Assembly (NCBI RefSeq): GCF_025195125.1
Contig: NZ_JAMGSL010000004.1
Location: forward strand, 310,001-374,000
Direction: 5' to 3'
DNA length: 64,000 nucleotides
Source of the DNA: Streptomyces sp. Je 1-79
GTDB taxonomy: Bacteria > Actinomycetota > Actinomycetes > Streptomycetales > Streptomycetaceae
Shown here piece after piece: positions 53,908-63,347 of the stretch (position 1 is the first letter of the stretch; each line of letters begins with the position of its first letter). The notes under the pieces are model-generated. The model was given only the letters and a program-made list of their open reading frames with translations. It was not told where the DNA came from and searched no databases. Made by a program: the position numbers and the translations under genes.

Positions 53908-55016
53908 CCGCCGTCCCACCCGCGACCTCGCCCTCGGCGGCCTCGCCCTCCGTGACGGCCTCGCCCTCCGTGACGGCCTCGCCTTCCGTGACGGCGGCGG
54001 CCCGGGGCGCCTGGCAGGCCACCCACGTCTTCTACGCGGCCAACCCGCGCCCCTTCCTCCTCCAGTGCGTCCGCCCGCTCGTGGCGGAACTGGCCGAGGA
54101 AGGCCTGCTTGCCGACTGGTTCTTCATCAACTACTGGCTGGAGGGCCCGCACGTCCGGCTGCGGATCCGGCCGTCCACGCCCGAGGCCGAACCCGAGGTG
54201 CGCCGCCGCACCGAGCGGGCGATCGACGCCTTCCTCGCCGAGCGGCCCGCCCTGTACGAGGTGGACTCCGGCTTCCTGCACGACTTCTACAACACCCTGT
54301 TCGAGATCGAGTTCCCCGGTGCCGAGCGCGCGCCCTTCGTCGACGACGACGGCCGGATGCGACTGCGCCCGAACAACTCGCGCAGCGCCGAACCCTACGA
54401 ACCCGAGTACGGCAAGTACGGCGGCCCGGCCGGGGTCGAGCTCGCCGAGTGGCACTTCCGGTACTCAAGCGAGCTGGTCGTGGACGCCTTCCGCACCAAG
54501 AACCTGCATCTGCGGACGGTCCTGCTCGGCACCTCGGCCCAGCTGATGATGGTCATGTCGGCGGCCTTCCTGCCGGGCGAGCAGGAGCTGGCCGACTACC
54601 TGGACAGCTACTACGCGTTCTGGCACAAGGCGTTCCCCGGCACCGGCTTCATCGGGAGCGAGGAGTACGACCGCAACTACGCGGCCATGGCCCCGGACCT
54701 GGCCGCCCGCTTCGCCGCCGTCCGGTCCGCCGTGGCGGACGGCGGCGGGCCGGTCAGGCTGCCCGCGTTCCTGGGCGGCTGGGCCGAGCACTGTCTCGAA
54801 CTGCGCGAGCGCGCGGAGCGGTTGGCACGCGCCGGGGAGCTCGTCTTCCGCTCCTGGGACGGCGAGCGCGACGAGCGGGTCACCGACCCGGCCGTCGCCC
54901 TGCCGCTCCTCCTCTCCCCGTACATGCACATGACCAACAACCGGCTGCACGTGACCATCCGCGACGAGGCCTACCTCTCCCACGTCCTCGGCCGCTGCCT
55001 ACGGGAGTCCGCGTGA
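53904..55016 (+). CDS. SpaB_C-type protein, elimination domain of split LanB
   Basis: A 370-aa protein of the thiopeptide-type bacteriocin biosynthesis family: WLEGPHVRLRIRPS, LHDFYNTLFEIEFPG and YEPEYGKYGGPAGVELAEWHF are family landmarks. It should remove glutamate to give dehydroalanine/dehydrobutyrine. The fold is shared with [4+2] pyridine synthases, but only one such gene is present. The N-terminus bears three tandem ASPSVT units. Overlaps both neighbours by four bases (ATGA, GTGA). Elimination is the more likely role because a glutamylating enzyme is useless without it. Confidence 0.88.
   Translation: MTAVPPATSPSAASPSVTASPSVTASPSVTAAARGAWQATHVFYAANPRPFLLQCVRPLVAELAEEGLLADWFFINYWLEGPHVRLRIRPSTPEAEPEVRRRTERAIDAFLAERPALYEVDSGFLHDFYNTLFEIEFPGAERAPFVDDDGRMRLRPNNSRSAEPYEPEYGKYGGPAGVELAEWHFRYSSELVVDAFRTKNLHLRTVLLGTSAQLMMVMSAAFLPGEQELADYLDSYYAFWHKAFPGTGFIGSEEYDRNYAAMAPDLAARFAAVRSAVADGGGPVRLPAFLGGWAEHCLELRERAERLARAGELVFRSWDGERDERVTDPAVALPLLLSPYMHMTNNRLHVTIRDEAYLSHVLGRCLRESA
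53939..53992 (+). repeat. 18-bp tandem repeat, three copies
   Basis: Units at 53939-53956, 53957-53974 and 53975-53992 differ at one base. They encode ASPSVT three times at the N-terminus of the SpaB_C protein, probably a flexible tail outside the fold. Likely length-variable by slippage. Confidence 0.9.
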
Positions 55017-56269
55017 CGGCCGGGCCGGCGGCCGCCTCCGCCGGGGCCCTCGCCGACCACCGGCCGGCGCTCCGCGAGGGCGTGCTCGTGAGCGACGCGT
55101 TCCTGCACGGGCCGAGGACGGTGCACCTGATCAAGGACACCGCCGGCGGCCAGTCCTTCCAGGTCGGCGTCAAGGAGTCCTTCCTGATCTCCCGGATGGA
55201 CGGCAGCCGTACGCTCGCGCAGCTCGGGGAGGCGTACGCGAGCGAGTACGGGCGCCGTCTGGGCGACGCCAACTGGCTCCAGCTGCTGGGCATGCTGGGC
55301 ACGCGCGGCCTCCTGGCGGGCCCCCGCACGCCCCCGCCCGGCCCCGTCCCCGAAGCGCCGGCCGCCGGGCCCGGGGCCGTACGGGCAGCCAAGCCTGCCG
55401 TGTCCGGGGCCGTACCCGAAGCGAAGCCCGCCGGGCCCGGAGCCGTACCCGAAGCGAAGCCCGCCCACCCCGCGGCGAAGCCCGCGCGGCGCCTCATGAG
55501 CGGCAGTCTCCGGCTCGTCGCGGACGCCGACGCGACCGCAGCCCGCCTGCACCGCGCCGTGGGCTTCCTGCTGCGCCCCGTCTGTCTGGTGCCGCTGCTG
55601 GGCGCGGTCCTCGCCATGCAGACCGTCCTCGCCCTGCGCGCGGGTGAGGCGCTGCTGGCCGCCCGGGACCTCTTCCTCAACCCCGTCCTGCTGACCGCCA
55701 CTGCCGTGCTCCTGTGGCTCAGCACCGCCCTGCACGAACTGGCGCACGGGGTGGTCGCGCGCCATTTCGGTGGCCGAGTCGGCGAGATCGGGCTGCGCTG
55801 GCGGCTCCCAGTGGTGATCATGTATTGCACCGTGGACAACTACCTCTATCTCCGGACCCGTTGGCACCGCATCGCGACCGCCGTCGCGGGCGCCGTGATG
55901 AACCTCCTCTTTCTGCTGCCCTTCTGCGCCCTGTGGCTGTGGGCGCCGCTGGACACGGCCACGCACGACGCCCTGACCGGCCTGCTGCTGCTCGGCAGCG
56001 CGCAGGCGTACGCCATGCTGGTGCCCCTGCCCCCGCTCGACGGCTACAAGATCGTCAGCCAGTGGGCCGGAGCCACCGAACTCGCCGCCTCCAGCCGCGA
56101 CTTCCTCCGGCTCGCCCTCCGGCGCGACCCGGCGGCCGCCGGCTATCCGCGCCGGGCCCGAACCGTCTACACCGTCTACGGACTGGGCAGCCTGCTCGTC
56201 CTCGGTGTTCTCGCCGCCTCGGCAGCGGCACTGATCCACCACCTGCTGACGGCGGCCCGAGCCGCGTGA
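55013..56269 (+). CDS. membrane M50 metalloprotease with N-terminal PqqD-like domain
   Basis: A 418-aa protein. Residues about 15-100 resemble PqqD (RPALREGVLVSDAF... ISRMDGSRTLAQLGEAY), then a linker of 11-aa repeats (near 121-155), then membrane helices carrying the zinc motif HELAH (about 240-244) and PPLDG (about 339-343), the pair of a site-2-protease-like M50 active site. GTG 55013 overlaps the previous stop (GTGA). It is a candidate leader peptidase that recognises the precursor by its RRE-like domain, or an immunity/export factor. Confidence 0.85.
   Translation: MTAGPAAASAGALADHRPALREGVLVSDAFLHGPRTVHLIKDTAGGQSFQVGVKESFLISRMDGSRTLAQLGEAYASEYGRRLGDANWLQLLGMLGTRGLLAGPRTPPPGPVPEAPAAGPGAVRAAKPAVSGAVPEAKPAGPGAVPEAKPAHPAAKPARRLMSGSLRLVADADATAARLHRAVGFLLRPVCLVPLLGAVLAMQTVLALRAGEALLAARDLFLNPVLLTATAVLLWLSTALHELAHGVVARHFGGRVGEIGLRWRLPVVIMYCTVDNYLYLRTRWHRIATAVAGAVMNLLFLLPFCALWLWAPLDTATHDALTGLLLLGSAQAYAMLVPLPPLDGYKIVSQWAGATELAASSRDFLRLALRRDPAAAGYPRRARTVYTVYGLGSLLVLGVLAASAAALIHHLLTAARAA
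55374..55472 (+). repeat. 33-bp tandem repeat in the M50 protease linker
   Basis: Three 33-bp units (from 55374, 55407 and 55440) encode variants of AVPEAKPAGPG; a degenerate fourth copy precedes them. They form a Pro/Ala-rich spacer between the PqqD-like and membrane parts. Confidence 0.8.
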
Positions 56270-56283
56270 ACAAGGAGCGCACC

Positions 56284-57267
<984 letters not shown>

Positions 57268-57323
57268 CCCCGCGCCCACCGGACGTGGACAGAGACCAGA
57301 GAACGGACACGGAGACACACCGC

Positions 57324-58079
57324 ATGAGCGCATACGCCGCACTGACCCGCGCGGGCTACCGGGCCTACACCCGCGACAAGACCACCCTCTTCTTCACCTT
57401 CGCCTTCCCCCTGCTCTTCCTGGTCGTCTTCGGGCTGATCTTCCACGGCAAGGAGGTGGAGCAGAGCGGCGAGCCGTACATCAACTACATCGCCCCCGGC
57501 GTGCTCTCCTGGGGCGTCGCCAACGCGGCCGTCTTCGGCGTGGGCTTCGTCCTCATGCAGTGGCGCCGCGACGACATCCTGCGGCTCATCCGGATGACGC
57601 CCGTCCGGCTGCCCTCCGTGCTCGCCTCCCGCTACGGGCTCGCCATCGCCATCGGTGTCGTCCAGACCGCGCTCTTCGTCGGGGTGGCGATCCTGCCCTG
57701 GTTCGGGCTGAGCCCGGCCGGCTCCTGGCCGCTCGTCCTGCCCGTGCTCGTCCTCGGCATCACGGCCTTCCTCGCGCTCGGCGTCATCGTCGGCTCGTTC
57801 GCGAAGACGCCCGAGGCGGTGGCGGCGGTCGCGAACTGCCTGATGATCCCGATGGCCTTCCTGTCCGGCTCGTTCTTCCCGCTGGACGCGATGCCGGACT
57901 GGATGCAGAGCCTCGCCCACGCCCTGCCGCTCTACTACCTCAACGACGGCGTCTCCGCCGCGCTCACCGGCAACGGATCGGGCGGCGACATCGCCGTGGC
58001 GTGCGGAGTCCTCGCCGGAGTCGCCGTCGTCCTCGGCGCGGTCGCGCTGAAGACCTTCCGCTGGAGCGACAAGTCATGA
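57324..58079 (+). CDS. ABC-2 type transporter permease
   Basis: A 251-aa membrane protein with six helices (about 22-42, 57-80, 100-125, 135-160, 170-190 and 220-240) and the ABC-2 signature MIPMAFLSGSFFPLDAMP. Partner of the ATPase gene 56 bp upstream. Its stop overlaps the start of the second YcaO (ATGA). Confidence 0.92.
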   Translation: MSAYAALTRAGYRAYTRDKTTLFFTFAFPLLFLVVFGLIFHGKEVEQSGEPYINYIAPGVLSWGVANAAVFGVGFVLMQWRRDDILRLIRMTPVRLPSVLASRYGLAIAIGVVQTALFVGVAILPWFGLSPAGSWPLVLPVLVLGITAFLALGVIVGSFAKTPEAVAAVANCLMIPMAFLSGSFFPLDAMPDWMQSLAHALPLYYLNDGVSAALTGNGSGGDIAVACGVLAGVAVVLGAVALKTFRWSDKS

Positions 58080-60079
58080 CGACCGAGGCACCGCCCGCCG
58101 CGGCGGCCCGGGCACCCGAGGGCGCGCCGTTCGAGGCCGCCCGAGGGCGCCTCCAGCGTGAACTGTCCGCCCGCCACCGGGCCGCCGTCACGGCCCGGGA
58201 GCCCGGGGCTGACCGGCTGCCCGGACCGCTGGTGGTCCCCCTCGGCGCCGCCGACACCCTGGGGTTCGGCCACCCCGACGCGTACGCCCCGGTCCGCGCC
58301 GACGCCACCGTCCACCTCACCTCGCGGGCGGTGCTGCTCGGCCCCTGGGGCGGCCGGGCCGACGCGCGGGCCTGCGGCCAGTGCCTCGCCATGCGCTGGC
58401 AGCGGCTGCGCAGCCGCTCCGAGCGGGAGGCCCTGGAACTCGGTTACGTCTCCCAGGGCGCCGCCGCCTGGCCGGTGTTCACCGACTACGCCCTCGACGC
58501 CGTCTGGGCGGCGTACCGGGCGACCCTCACCGGTGACCGCCCCACCCCCTCCACCGCGTCCGCGCCCGACGGGGAACTGCCCCAGGTCACCCGGGTCGAC
58601 CTCGTCACCCTCGCCACCGCGACCTTCCCGCTGCTCCCCGAACCGCTCTGCCCGTCCTGTGTGCGCGAGCGCCCGGACACCGCCGAGTCGGCCCGGATGA
58701 CGCTCGGTCCCGCCCCCAAACCGGACCCGGACGGCTACCGGCTGCGCTCCCTCGGCTCGTACCGGCTGCCGACCACGGCGCTGGCCAACCCGGTCTGCGG
58801 CGCCCTCGGTTCGGACGTCTGGATCAACCCGGTCTCCACCACCACCGCCCCGGTGGCGGGCACCCACTTCGTCCGCGGTTACGCGGGCCTCAACGACGTC
58901 ACCTGGAGCGGCCAGGCCAACAGCTACGGCACCAGCCGCACGCTGGCCCATCTGGAGGGCCTGGAGCGCTACGCGGGCACCCACCGGCGACGCGGCACCT
59001 CCGCCGTCTCCGCCTCCCACCGCGAGCTGGTCGCCGCCGGCGCCCCCGTCCTCGACCCCGCCGAGTGCGGCCTCTACGCCCCGGAGACGTACGCGCGGGA
59101 CCACCTCGTCAGCCCGTTCGATCCCGAGCGCGCGATCCCGTGGGTGTGGGGCCACTCGCTGCGCGACGAGCGCCCCGTCCTCGTACCGGCCCGCCTGGCG
59201 CACTACAGCGCCGGGGTCGACGCCGACAACTTCGTCTTCGAGTGCTCCAACGGCTGTGCCACCGGCGGCAGTCTGGAGGAGGCGATCCTCTTCGGACTCC
59301 TCGAACTGATCGAGCGGGACGCCTTCCTGCTCGCCTGGTACGGCCGAGCCCGGCTCACCCGGATCGACCTCGCCACCTGCCGGGCCCCCGCCATCCGCTC
59401 CATGATCGACCGGGCCGCGATGCACGGCTACGACGTGCACGCCTACGACACCCGCATGGACCTCGCCGTACCCGTCGTCACCGCCCTCGCCGTCCGCCGC
59501 GACGGCGGTCCGGGCGCGCTCTCCTTCAGCGCCGCGGCCGGGTTCGACCCCGAGGGAACCGTCGACGCGGCGCTCTCCGAGGTCCTCACCTACATCCCGC
59601 ACCTGCCCTACCAGGTCGCCGAACGGCTCGGTGAACTGGAGGAAATGGCGCGGGACTTCACCCGGGTACGGCACCTCAAGGACCACGCCCAGCTCTACGG
59701 GCTGCCCGGGATGACCCGGCACGCGCGCGAGTACCTGGAGCCGGCCGAGGTCCGCTCCCTCGACGAGGCCTTCCGCGACTGGGAGCCGCTGCGCCCCCGC
59801 ACCGGCGACCTGATGGACGACCTCCGGCTGCTCCGCGACGGCCTGGCCCGCAACGGGCACGACGTGATCGCCGTCGACCAGACCACGCCCGAGCAGCGGC
59901 GGATGGGGCTGCACACGGTGGCCACGATCGTGCCGGGGCTGCTGCCCCTGGACTTCGGCTGGACCCGCCAGCGCGCCCTGCTGATGCCCCGGCTGCGGAC
60001 CGCCCTGCGGGCGTCGGGCAGACGCACGACCGATCTGCGCGAGGAGGAGATCAAGGCCGTGCCGCACCCGTTCCCGTGA
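58076..60079 (+). CDS. YcaO-family cyclodehydratase, second copy
   Basis: A 667-aa YcaO paralogue of the 47375 gene, colinear with it over nearly the whole length: Cys pairs CGQC and CPSC, GLERYAG (about 294), NGCATGGSLEEA (about 391), ELIERDAFLLAWYG (about 410), and the C-terminus VPHPFP. Both keep the ATP and Pro-rich features, so both look active. One copy may act on Cys and the other on Ser/Thr, or on different parts of the core. No TfuA gene is next to it, which argues against thioamide formation. Confidence 0.92.
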   Translation: MTTEAPPAAAARAPEGAPFEAARGRLQRELSARHRAAVTAREPGADRLPGPLVVPLGAADTLGFGHPDAYAPVRADATVHLTSRAVLLGPWGGRADARACGQCLAMRWQRLRSRSEREALELGYVSQGAAAWPVFTDYALDAVWAAYRATLTGDRPTPSTASAPDGELPQVTRVDLVTLATATFPLLPEPLCPSCVRERPDTAESARMTLGPAPKPDPDGYRLRSLGSYRLPTTALANPVCGALGSDVWINPVSTTTAPVAGTHFVRGYAGLNDVTWSGQANSYGTSRTLAHLEGLERYAGTHRRRGTSAVSASHRELVAAGAPVLDPAECGLYAPETYARDHLVSPFDPERAIPWVWGHSLRDERPVLVPARLAHYSAGVDADNFVFECSNGCATGGSLEEAILFGLLELIERDAFLLAWYGRARLTRIDLATCRAPAIRSMIDRAAMHGYDVHAYDTRMDLAVPVVTALAVRRDGGPGALSFSAAAGFDPEGTVDAALSEVLTYIPHLPYQVAERLGELEEMARDFTRVRHLKDHAQLYGLPGMTRHAREYLEPAEVRSLDEAFRDWEPLRPRTGDLMDDLRLLRDGLARNGHDVIAVDQTTPEQRRMGLHTVATIVPGLLPLDFGWTRQRALLMPRLRTALRASGRRTTDLREEEIKAVPHPFP

Positions 60080-60084
60080 GCGGC

Positions 60085-60127
60085 GCAGCCCCCGCCCGGG
60101 CGGGACGTACCGCCGGGAGGGGGCTGC
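60085..60127. terminator. terminator between the YcaO operon and the precursor gene
   Basis: GCAGCCCCC (60085-60093) pairs with GGGGGCTGC (60119-60127), with inner CCCGG/CCGGG pairing, six bases after the YcaO stop and 20 bases from the end of the convergent precursor gene. It can end both transcripts. Confidence 0.8.
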
Positions 60128-60147
60128 CGACCGCGACCGCCCGGGGA

Positions 60148-60324
60148 TCAGGCGCTGCAGGAGGTGGTGCTGGTCGTGCTGGAGCAGGTGGAGGTCGAGG
60201 AGGAGGACGTGCACCCGGCGAGGACGACCTCGACCGCGTCCGAGTAGTCCGAGATCTCGAAGGTCTCCGACTCCAGCTCCAGGATCTCGTCGGCGAGGGT
60301 CGCGAGCTCGGTCTTGGGCGCCAT
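60148..60324 (-). CDS. RiPP precursor peptide, thiopeptide/azole type
   Basis: A 58-aa peptide. The leader (1-37) is acidic: MAPKTELATLADEILELE then FEISDYSDAVEV and ends LAG. The core (38-58) has Cys at 38, 47 and 56, i.e. nine apart, with every other residue Ser or Thr except the final Ala; 20 of 21 residues can be cyclised or dehydrated. ATG 60324 has AAGGAG six bases upstream; a longer frame to 60390 has no ribosome site. Leader style and enzyme neighbours make it the substrate of the cluster. Cleavage after Gly37 is inferred. Confidence 0.93.
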   Translation of the reverse strand: MAPKTELATLADEILELESETFEISDYSDAVEVVLAGCTSSSSTSTCSSTTSTTSCSA

Positions 60325-60405
60325 GGTGTTCTCCTTCGCGTCACCGGGGTCCGCCGGCCGATCCGGCGGCTCTCCCTTGCGGTGCCCCATTCCAGCCGGG
60401 CCCGC

Positions 60406-60457
60406 TGTCAGATCGGCCGTCGTGCCCCTGTCAGTTCGCTGTCACCCGGTGACAGCG
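60406..60457 (-). promoter_or_regulatory. SARP-like heptamer repeats and palindrome before the precursor
   Basis: TGACA heptamer-like repeats occur on - at 60444, 60433 and 60410 (spacings 11 and 23 bp), the first pair as GTGACAG-CGAA-CTGACAG. About ten bases after the last is TGGAAT, a possible -10. A perfect dyad CGCTGTCACC/GGTGACAGCG (60437-60457) includes the distal repeat. Eleven-base spacing is typical of SARP sites. It lies between the divergent precursor and M20 genes. Confidence 0.6.
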
Positions 60458-60561
60458 CCCCGAGGGCCGCGCTGACCGGCCCGTGGCCCACCCTCGCGAA
60501 GAAGCGGGACGGCCGTCCGTCAGCGGGGGCGGGCCGTCCGAACCCCCGGCAGGAGGCACAC

Positions 60562-61791
60562 ATGGACACGACAGCCACCGACGTCCCCATGGAGGAGCTG
60601 CGGTCCGCGCTGGAGCTCTACCTCGATCTCCACACCCACCCCGAGCTGTCCGGCCACGAGACACGTACGGCCGGCCGCTTCGCCGCCCTGCTGGAGGAGC
60701 ACGGCTGCACGGTCACCCGGGGCGTGGGCGGCGGCGCGGGCGTCGTCGGGGTCCTGCGCAACGGCCCCGGACCCACCGTGATGCTCCGCGCCGAACTCGA
60801 CGCCCTGCCGGTCACCGAGCGGACCGGACTGCGGTACGCCAGCACCGTCCCCGGCGTGATGCACGCCTGCGGGCACGATCTCCACCTGGCCGCCGCGGCC
60901 GGGGCACTCGCCCGGCTCGCCCGTACCCGGACCGCCTGGCGGGGCACGCTCCTGGTCGTCGGCCAGCCCGCCGAGGAGACCCTGGAAGGGGCGCGGGCGA
61001 TGGTCGCGGACGGACTGTACGAACGGTTCGGCAGACCCGACCTGGTCCTGGCCCAGCACGCCTCCTCGCTGCCGGCCGGGACGGTCGCCCACGGCGGACC
61101 GGGGCCGCTGATGCCGGCGAGCACGGCTCTGGAGGTGGTCATCCACGGGCGGGGCGGCCACGGCGGCGCCCCGCACCTGTCCGTCGACCCGGTGCTGACC
61201 GCCGCCTCCACCGTCGTACGGCTCCAGTCGGTGGTCGCGCGGGAGACCGCGCCCGCCGTTCCGGTGGTCCTCACCGTCGGTGCCCTGCGGGCCGGGGACC
61301 GCGCGAACGTCATCCCCGACCGGGCGCAACTGAGTCTGTCCACAAGGGCGTTCGACGCCGCGACGCTGGCCCGGGTCGACGCGGCGGTCGAGCGGATCGT
61401 CCGCGCCGAGTGCGCGGCCTCCGCGTGCCCGGCCGAACCGGAGTTCACCGTCACCGCCCGCTCACCCGTCCTCGTACCGGACGCGGCGGCCACCGCCGCC
61501 CTGCGCGAGGTCCACGAGAAGGTGCTCGGCGCACACCGTGTGACCCTCACGCCACCCCTCACCGCCACGGAGGACTTCGCCGCCTTCGGCACGGACGGCG
61601 TACCCCTGGCCTACTGGCTGCTCGGCACCACCGGAGCGGCGCGGTGGCGCCGGGCGGTGGAGGCGGGGGAACCGGTACCGGCCAACCACGCACCGGAGTT
61701 CGCCCCCGACGTGCGGACCGCCCTGCCGACCGGCATCACGGCCCTGGTTGCCGCCGCCCTGCACGTCCTCACGGCTGGAGAGGCGGCGTGA
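60562..61791 (+). CDS. M20-family metallopeptidase/amidohydrolase
   Basis: A 409-aa zinc enzyme of the hippurate/IAA-amino-acid hydrolase group. Motifs: LHTHPELSGHE, MLRAELDALPVTE, MHACGHDLHLAAA and QPAEETLEGARAMVADGLY. AGGAGG sits five bases before ATG 60562. In this cluster it may trim the leader or the finished peptide, or remove a protecting acyl group; the sequence cannot decide. It overlaps the next small gene (GTGA). Confidence 0.9.
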   Translation: MDTTATDVPMEELRSALELYLDLHTHPELSGHETRTAGRFAALLEEHGCTVTRGVGGGAGVVGVLRNGPGPTVMLRAELDALPVTERTGLRYASTVPGVMHACGHDLHLAAAAGALARLARTRTAWRGTLLVVGQPAEETLEGARAMVADGLYERFGRPDLVLAQHASSLPAGTVAHGGPGPLMPASTALEVVIHGRGGHGGAPHLSVDPVLTAASTVVRLQSVVARETAPAVPVVLTVGALRAGDRANVIPDRAQLSLSTRAFDAATLARVDAAVERIVRAECAASACPAEPEFTVTARSPVLVPDAAATAALREVHEKVLGAHRVTLTPPLTATEDFAAFGTDGVPLAYWLLGTTGAARWRRAVEAGEPVPANHAPEFAPDVRTALPTGITALVAAALHVLTAGEAA

Positions 61792-62048
61792 TCATGACCG
61801 ACCGCGCGACCCGGTACGTCGACGTCGTGGCCGTACGCCACGACGCCACGGCCCCCGCGGGCCAGACGACCGTGATCCGTCTGCTGGGCCTGCTGCCGGC
61901 GCACTGGGCCTGTGCCCCCGTCGTGGCCGCCGACCGCATCCTGCTGCGGATCGCCCTGGACGGGGAGACCGACCCCCCTGCCGTGCGCGGCACCGTGGCC
62001 ACCGTGCTGGCGGACGCCGCCCTGCGCGGCTGGTCGGTGCCGTGCTGA
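61788..62048 (+). CDS. small protein of unknown function
   Basis: An 86-aa protein with start GTG 61788 (GTGA overlap with the M20 stop, GGAG seven bases upstream); ATG 61794 is an alternative. The pattern TVIRLLGLLPAHW... DRILLRIALDGETD... ATVLADAALRGWSV could form a ferredoxin-like/ACT-type fold, but that is only a guess by eye. Ends in Cys. Confidence 0.65.
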   Translation: MIMTDRATRYVDVVAVRHDATAPAGQTTVIRLLGLLPAHWACAPVVAADRILLRIALDGETDPPAVRGTVATVLADAALRGWSVPC

Positions 62049-62061
62049 GAGGGCGGTTGGA

Positions 62062-63078
62062 TCAGATCCAGCCCCGGTCGCGCGCGAGCAGCGCCGCCTG
62101 GGCCCTGCTGTTGGCGCCGAGCGTCTGGAGCAGCTCGGCCACGTAGCGCCGGTACGTGCGGACCGACACCTCCAGCTCCCGGGCGCCCGCCTCGTCCTTG
62201 CCGCCCGTGCACATGAACGACAGCACGCGCCGCTCCCGCTCGGTCAGCCCGTGGCCCGGCACGGAGCCGTCCCGGCCCTCCGGCGACGCGAGGTCGTCGG
62301 CGGACTCCCAGATCTTCTCGAACAGGGCGATGATGTTGCTGACCAGTCCGCTCCGGTGGGCGAGCAGCGCGCCCCGCGCGGTGTTGCGGGGATCCAGCGG
62401 TACGAGCGCGGTGCTGCGGTCGTACACGATCATCCGCTCGGCGGTCTCGCCGGTGACCCGGATCTCCGCGCCGTGGGCGGCCAGTTCGCGCAGGTAGTCG
62501 GCGGTGGGCAGGTCGTCGAGGGCAGCACGGACGACGACGTTGCGGATCCGCACCCCCCGCCGCAGACAGCGCAGGTCGAGCGGCCGGGACCGGGCGATGT
62601 TCTCGGGGGAGAGCCGCGGGTACGTCTCCACGGCCAGGATCTCGTCGCGGGCGAAGAAGGCGAGATCGTCGATCCGGTTGCGGATGTTGGCGAGCCCCTC
62701 CACCTGCTCGATGCCGACCGCGGGCTCCGTGCGGGCCGCGGTCTCCGCGCGTAACCCGTCGATGACGTGCCGGGATCGGGTGACCCGCTGCAACTCCCGG
62801 TGCAGTTCGCCCAGTCGGCGGTCGGTCAGCCGGGTCAGGGCGGTCTCGGGGTCGGCGGGGGAGACCCGGCCGTCGGGCCGCTCCGGGTGGACCAGCTCCA
62901 GCGCCCGAAGCCGTTCGAGGCCCACGCGGGTCTCGTCGGGGTCGGTGTGCAGCAACAGATGGACGTCGTCGGCGGGGGTGTCGGGATTGCGGAGGAAATG
63001 CCGGTAGAGCTCCTCCTCCAGAGCCGACACCCCGAACACGGCCATCGCGTTCTCAGCCACGTGCGCATCGCCCCCCAT
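62062..63078 (-). CDS. LuxR-type regulator with TrmB-like N-terminus
   Basis: A 338-aa protein. An N-terminal TrmB/winged-helix-like part (about 10-80) precedes a central domain and a C-terminal LuxR HTH (about 275-335: GLTERERRVLSFMCTGGKDEAGARELEVSVRTYRRYV). Codon 109 is TTA (62754-62752). ATG 63078 has GGAG upstream; the long frame above it is a shadow. It is convergent with the M20 operon with only 13 bp between stops. Probable second regulator of the RiPP cluster, dependent on bldA. Confidence 0.87.
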   Translation of the reverse strand: MGGDAHVAENAMAVFGVSALEEELYRHFLRNPDTPADDVHLLLHTDPDETRVGLERLRALELVHPERPDGRVSPADPETALTRLTDRRLGELHRELQRVTRSRHVIDGLRAETAARTEPAVGIEQVEGLANIRNRIDDLAFFARDEILAVETYPRLSPENIARSRPLDLRCLRRGVRIRNVVVRAALDDLPTADYLRELAAHGAEIRVTGETAERMIVYDRSTALVPLDPRNTARGALLAHRSGLVSNIIALFEKIWESADDLASPEGRDGSVPGHGLTERERRVLSFMCTGGKDEAGARELEVSVRTYRRYVAELLQTLGANSRAQAALLARDRGWI

Positions 63079-63347
63079 AGCTGCTCCACGGTGGCGGTGA
63101 GCGGATCGCGCGAGCCACCGGTGTGGTCGTGGGAACACTAGATGATCGCACCGCGAACCGTGACCGGCTCGGACCGGAGTGTGTACGAAGCGTCGGTGAA
63201 TTGTGAGTGGGCGGCGCCCTCCCCGGCCGTGGGCCGCCCCGGCGCACAGGGAATCCCGGCTGGTGGGGGCGGCGATTCCCGTACTCTTTCCCGGTCTTGG
63301 CACGATCGGGGCGGACGCGGCCCGAGGAACACGAGAGGGGCGGGGCC

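Noticed and set aside
58076..60079. second YcaO as thioamide-forming enzyme
   Set aside because: No TfuA gene nearby, and the Pro-rich PHPFP C-terminus fits azoline formation.
60148..60390. 80-aa version of the precursor from ATG 60390
   Set aside because: The added 22 residues lack a ribosome site and are Pro/Gly/Asp-rich; AAGGAG supports ATG 60324.
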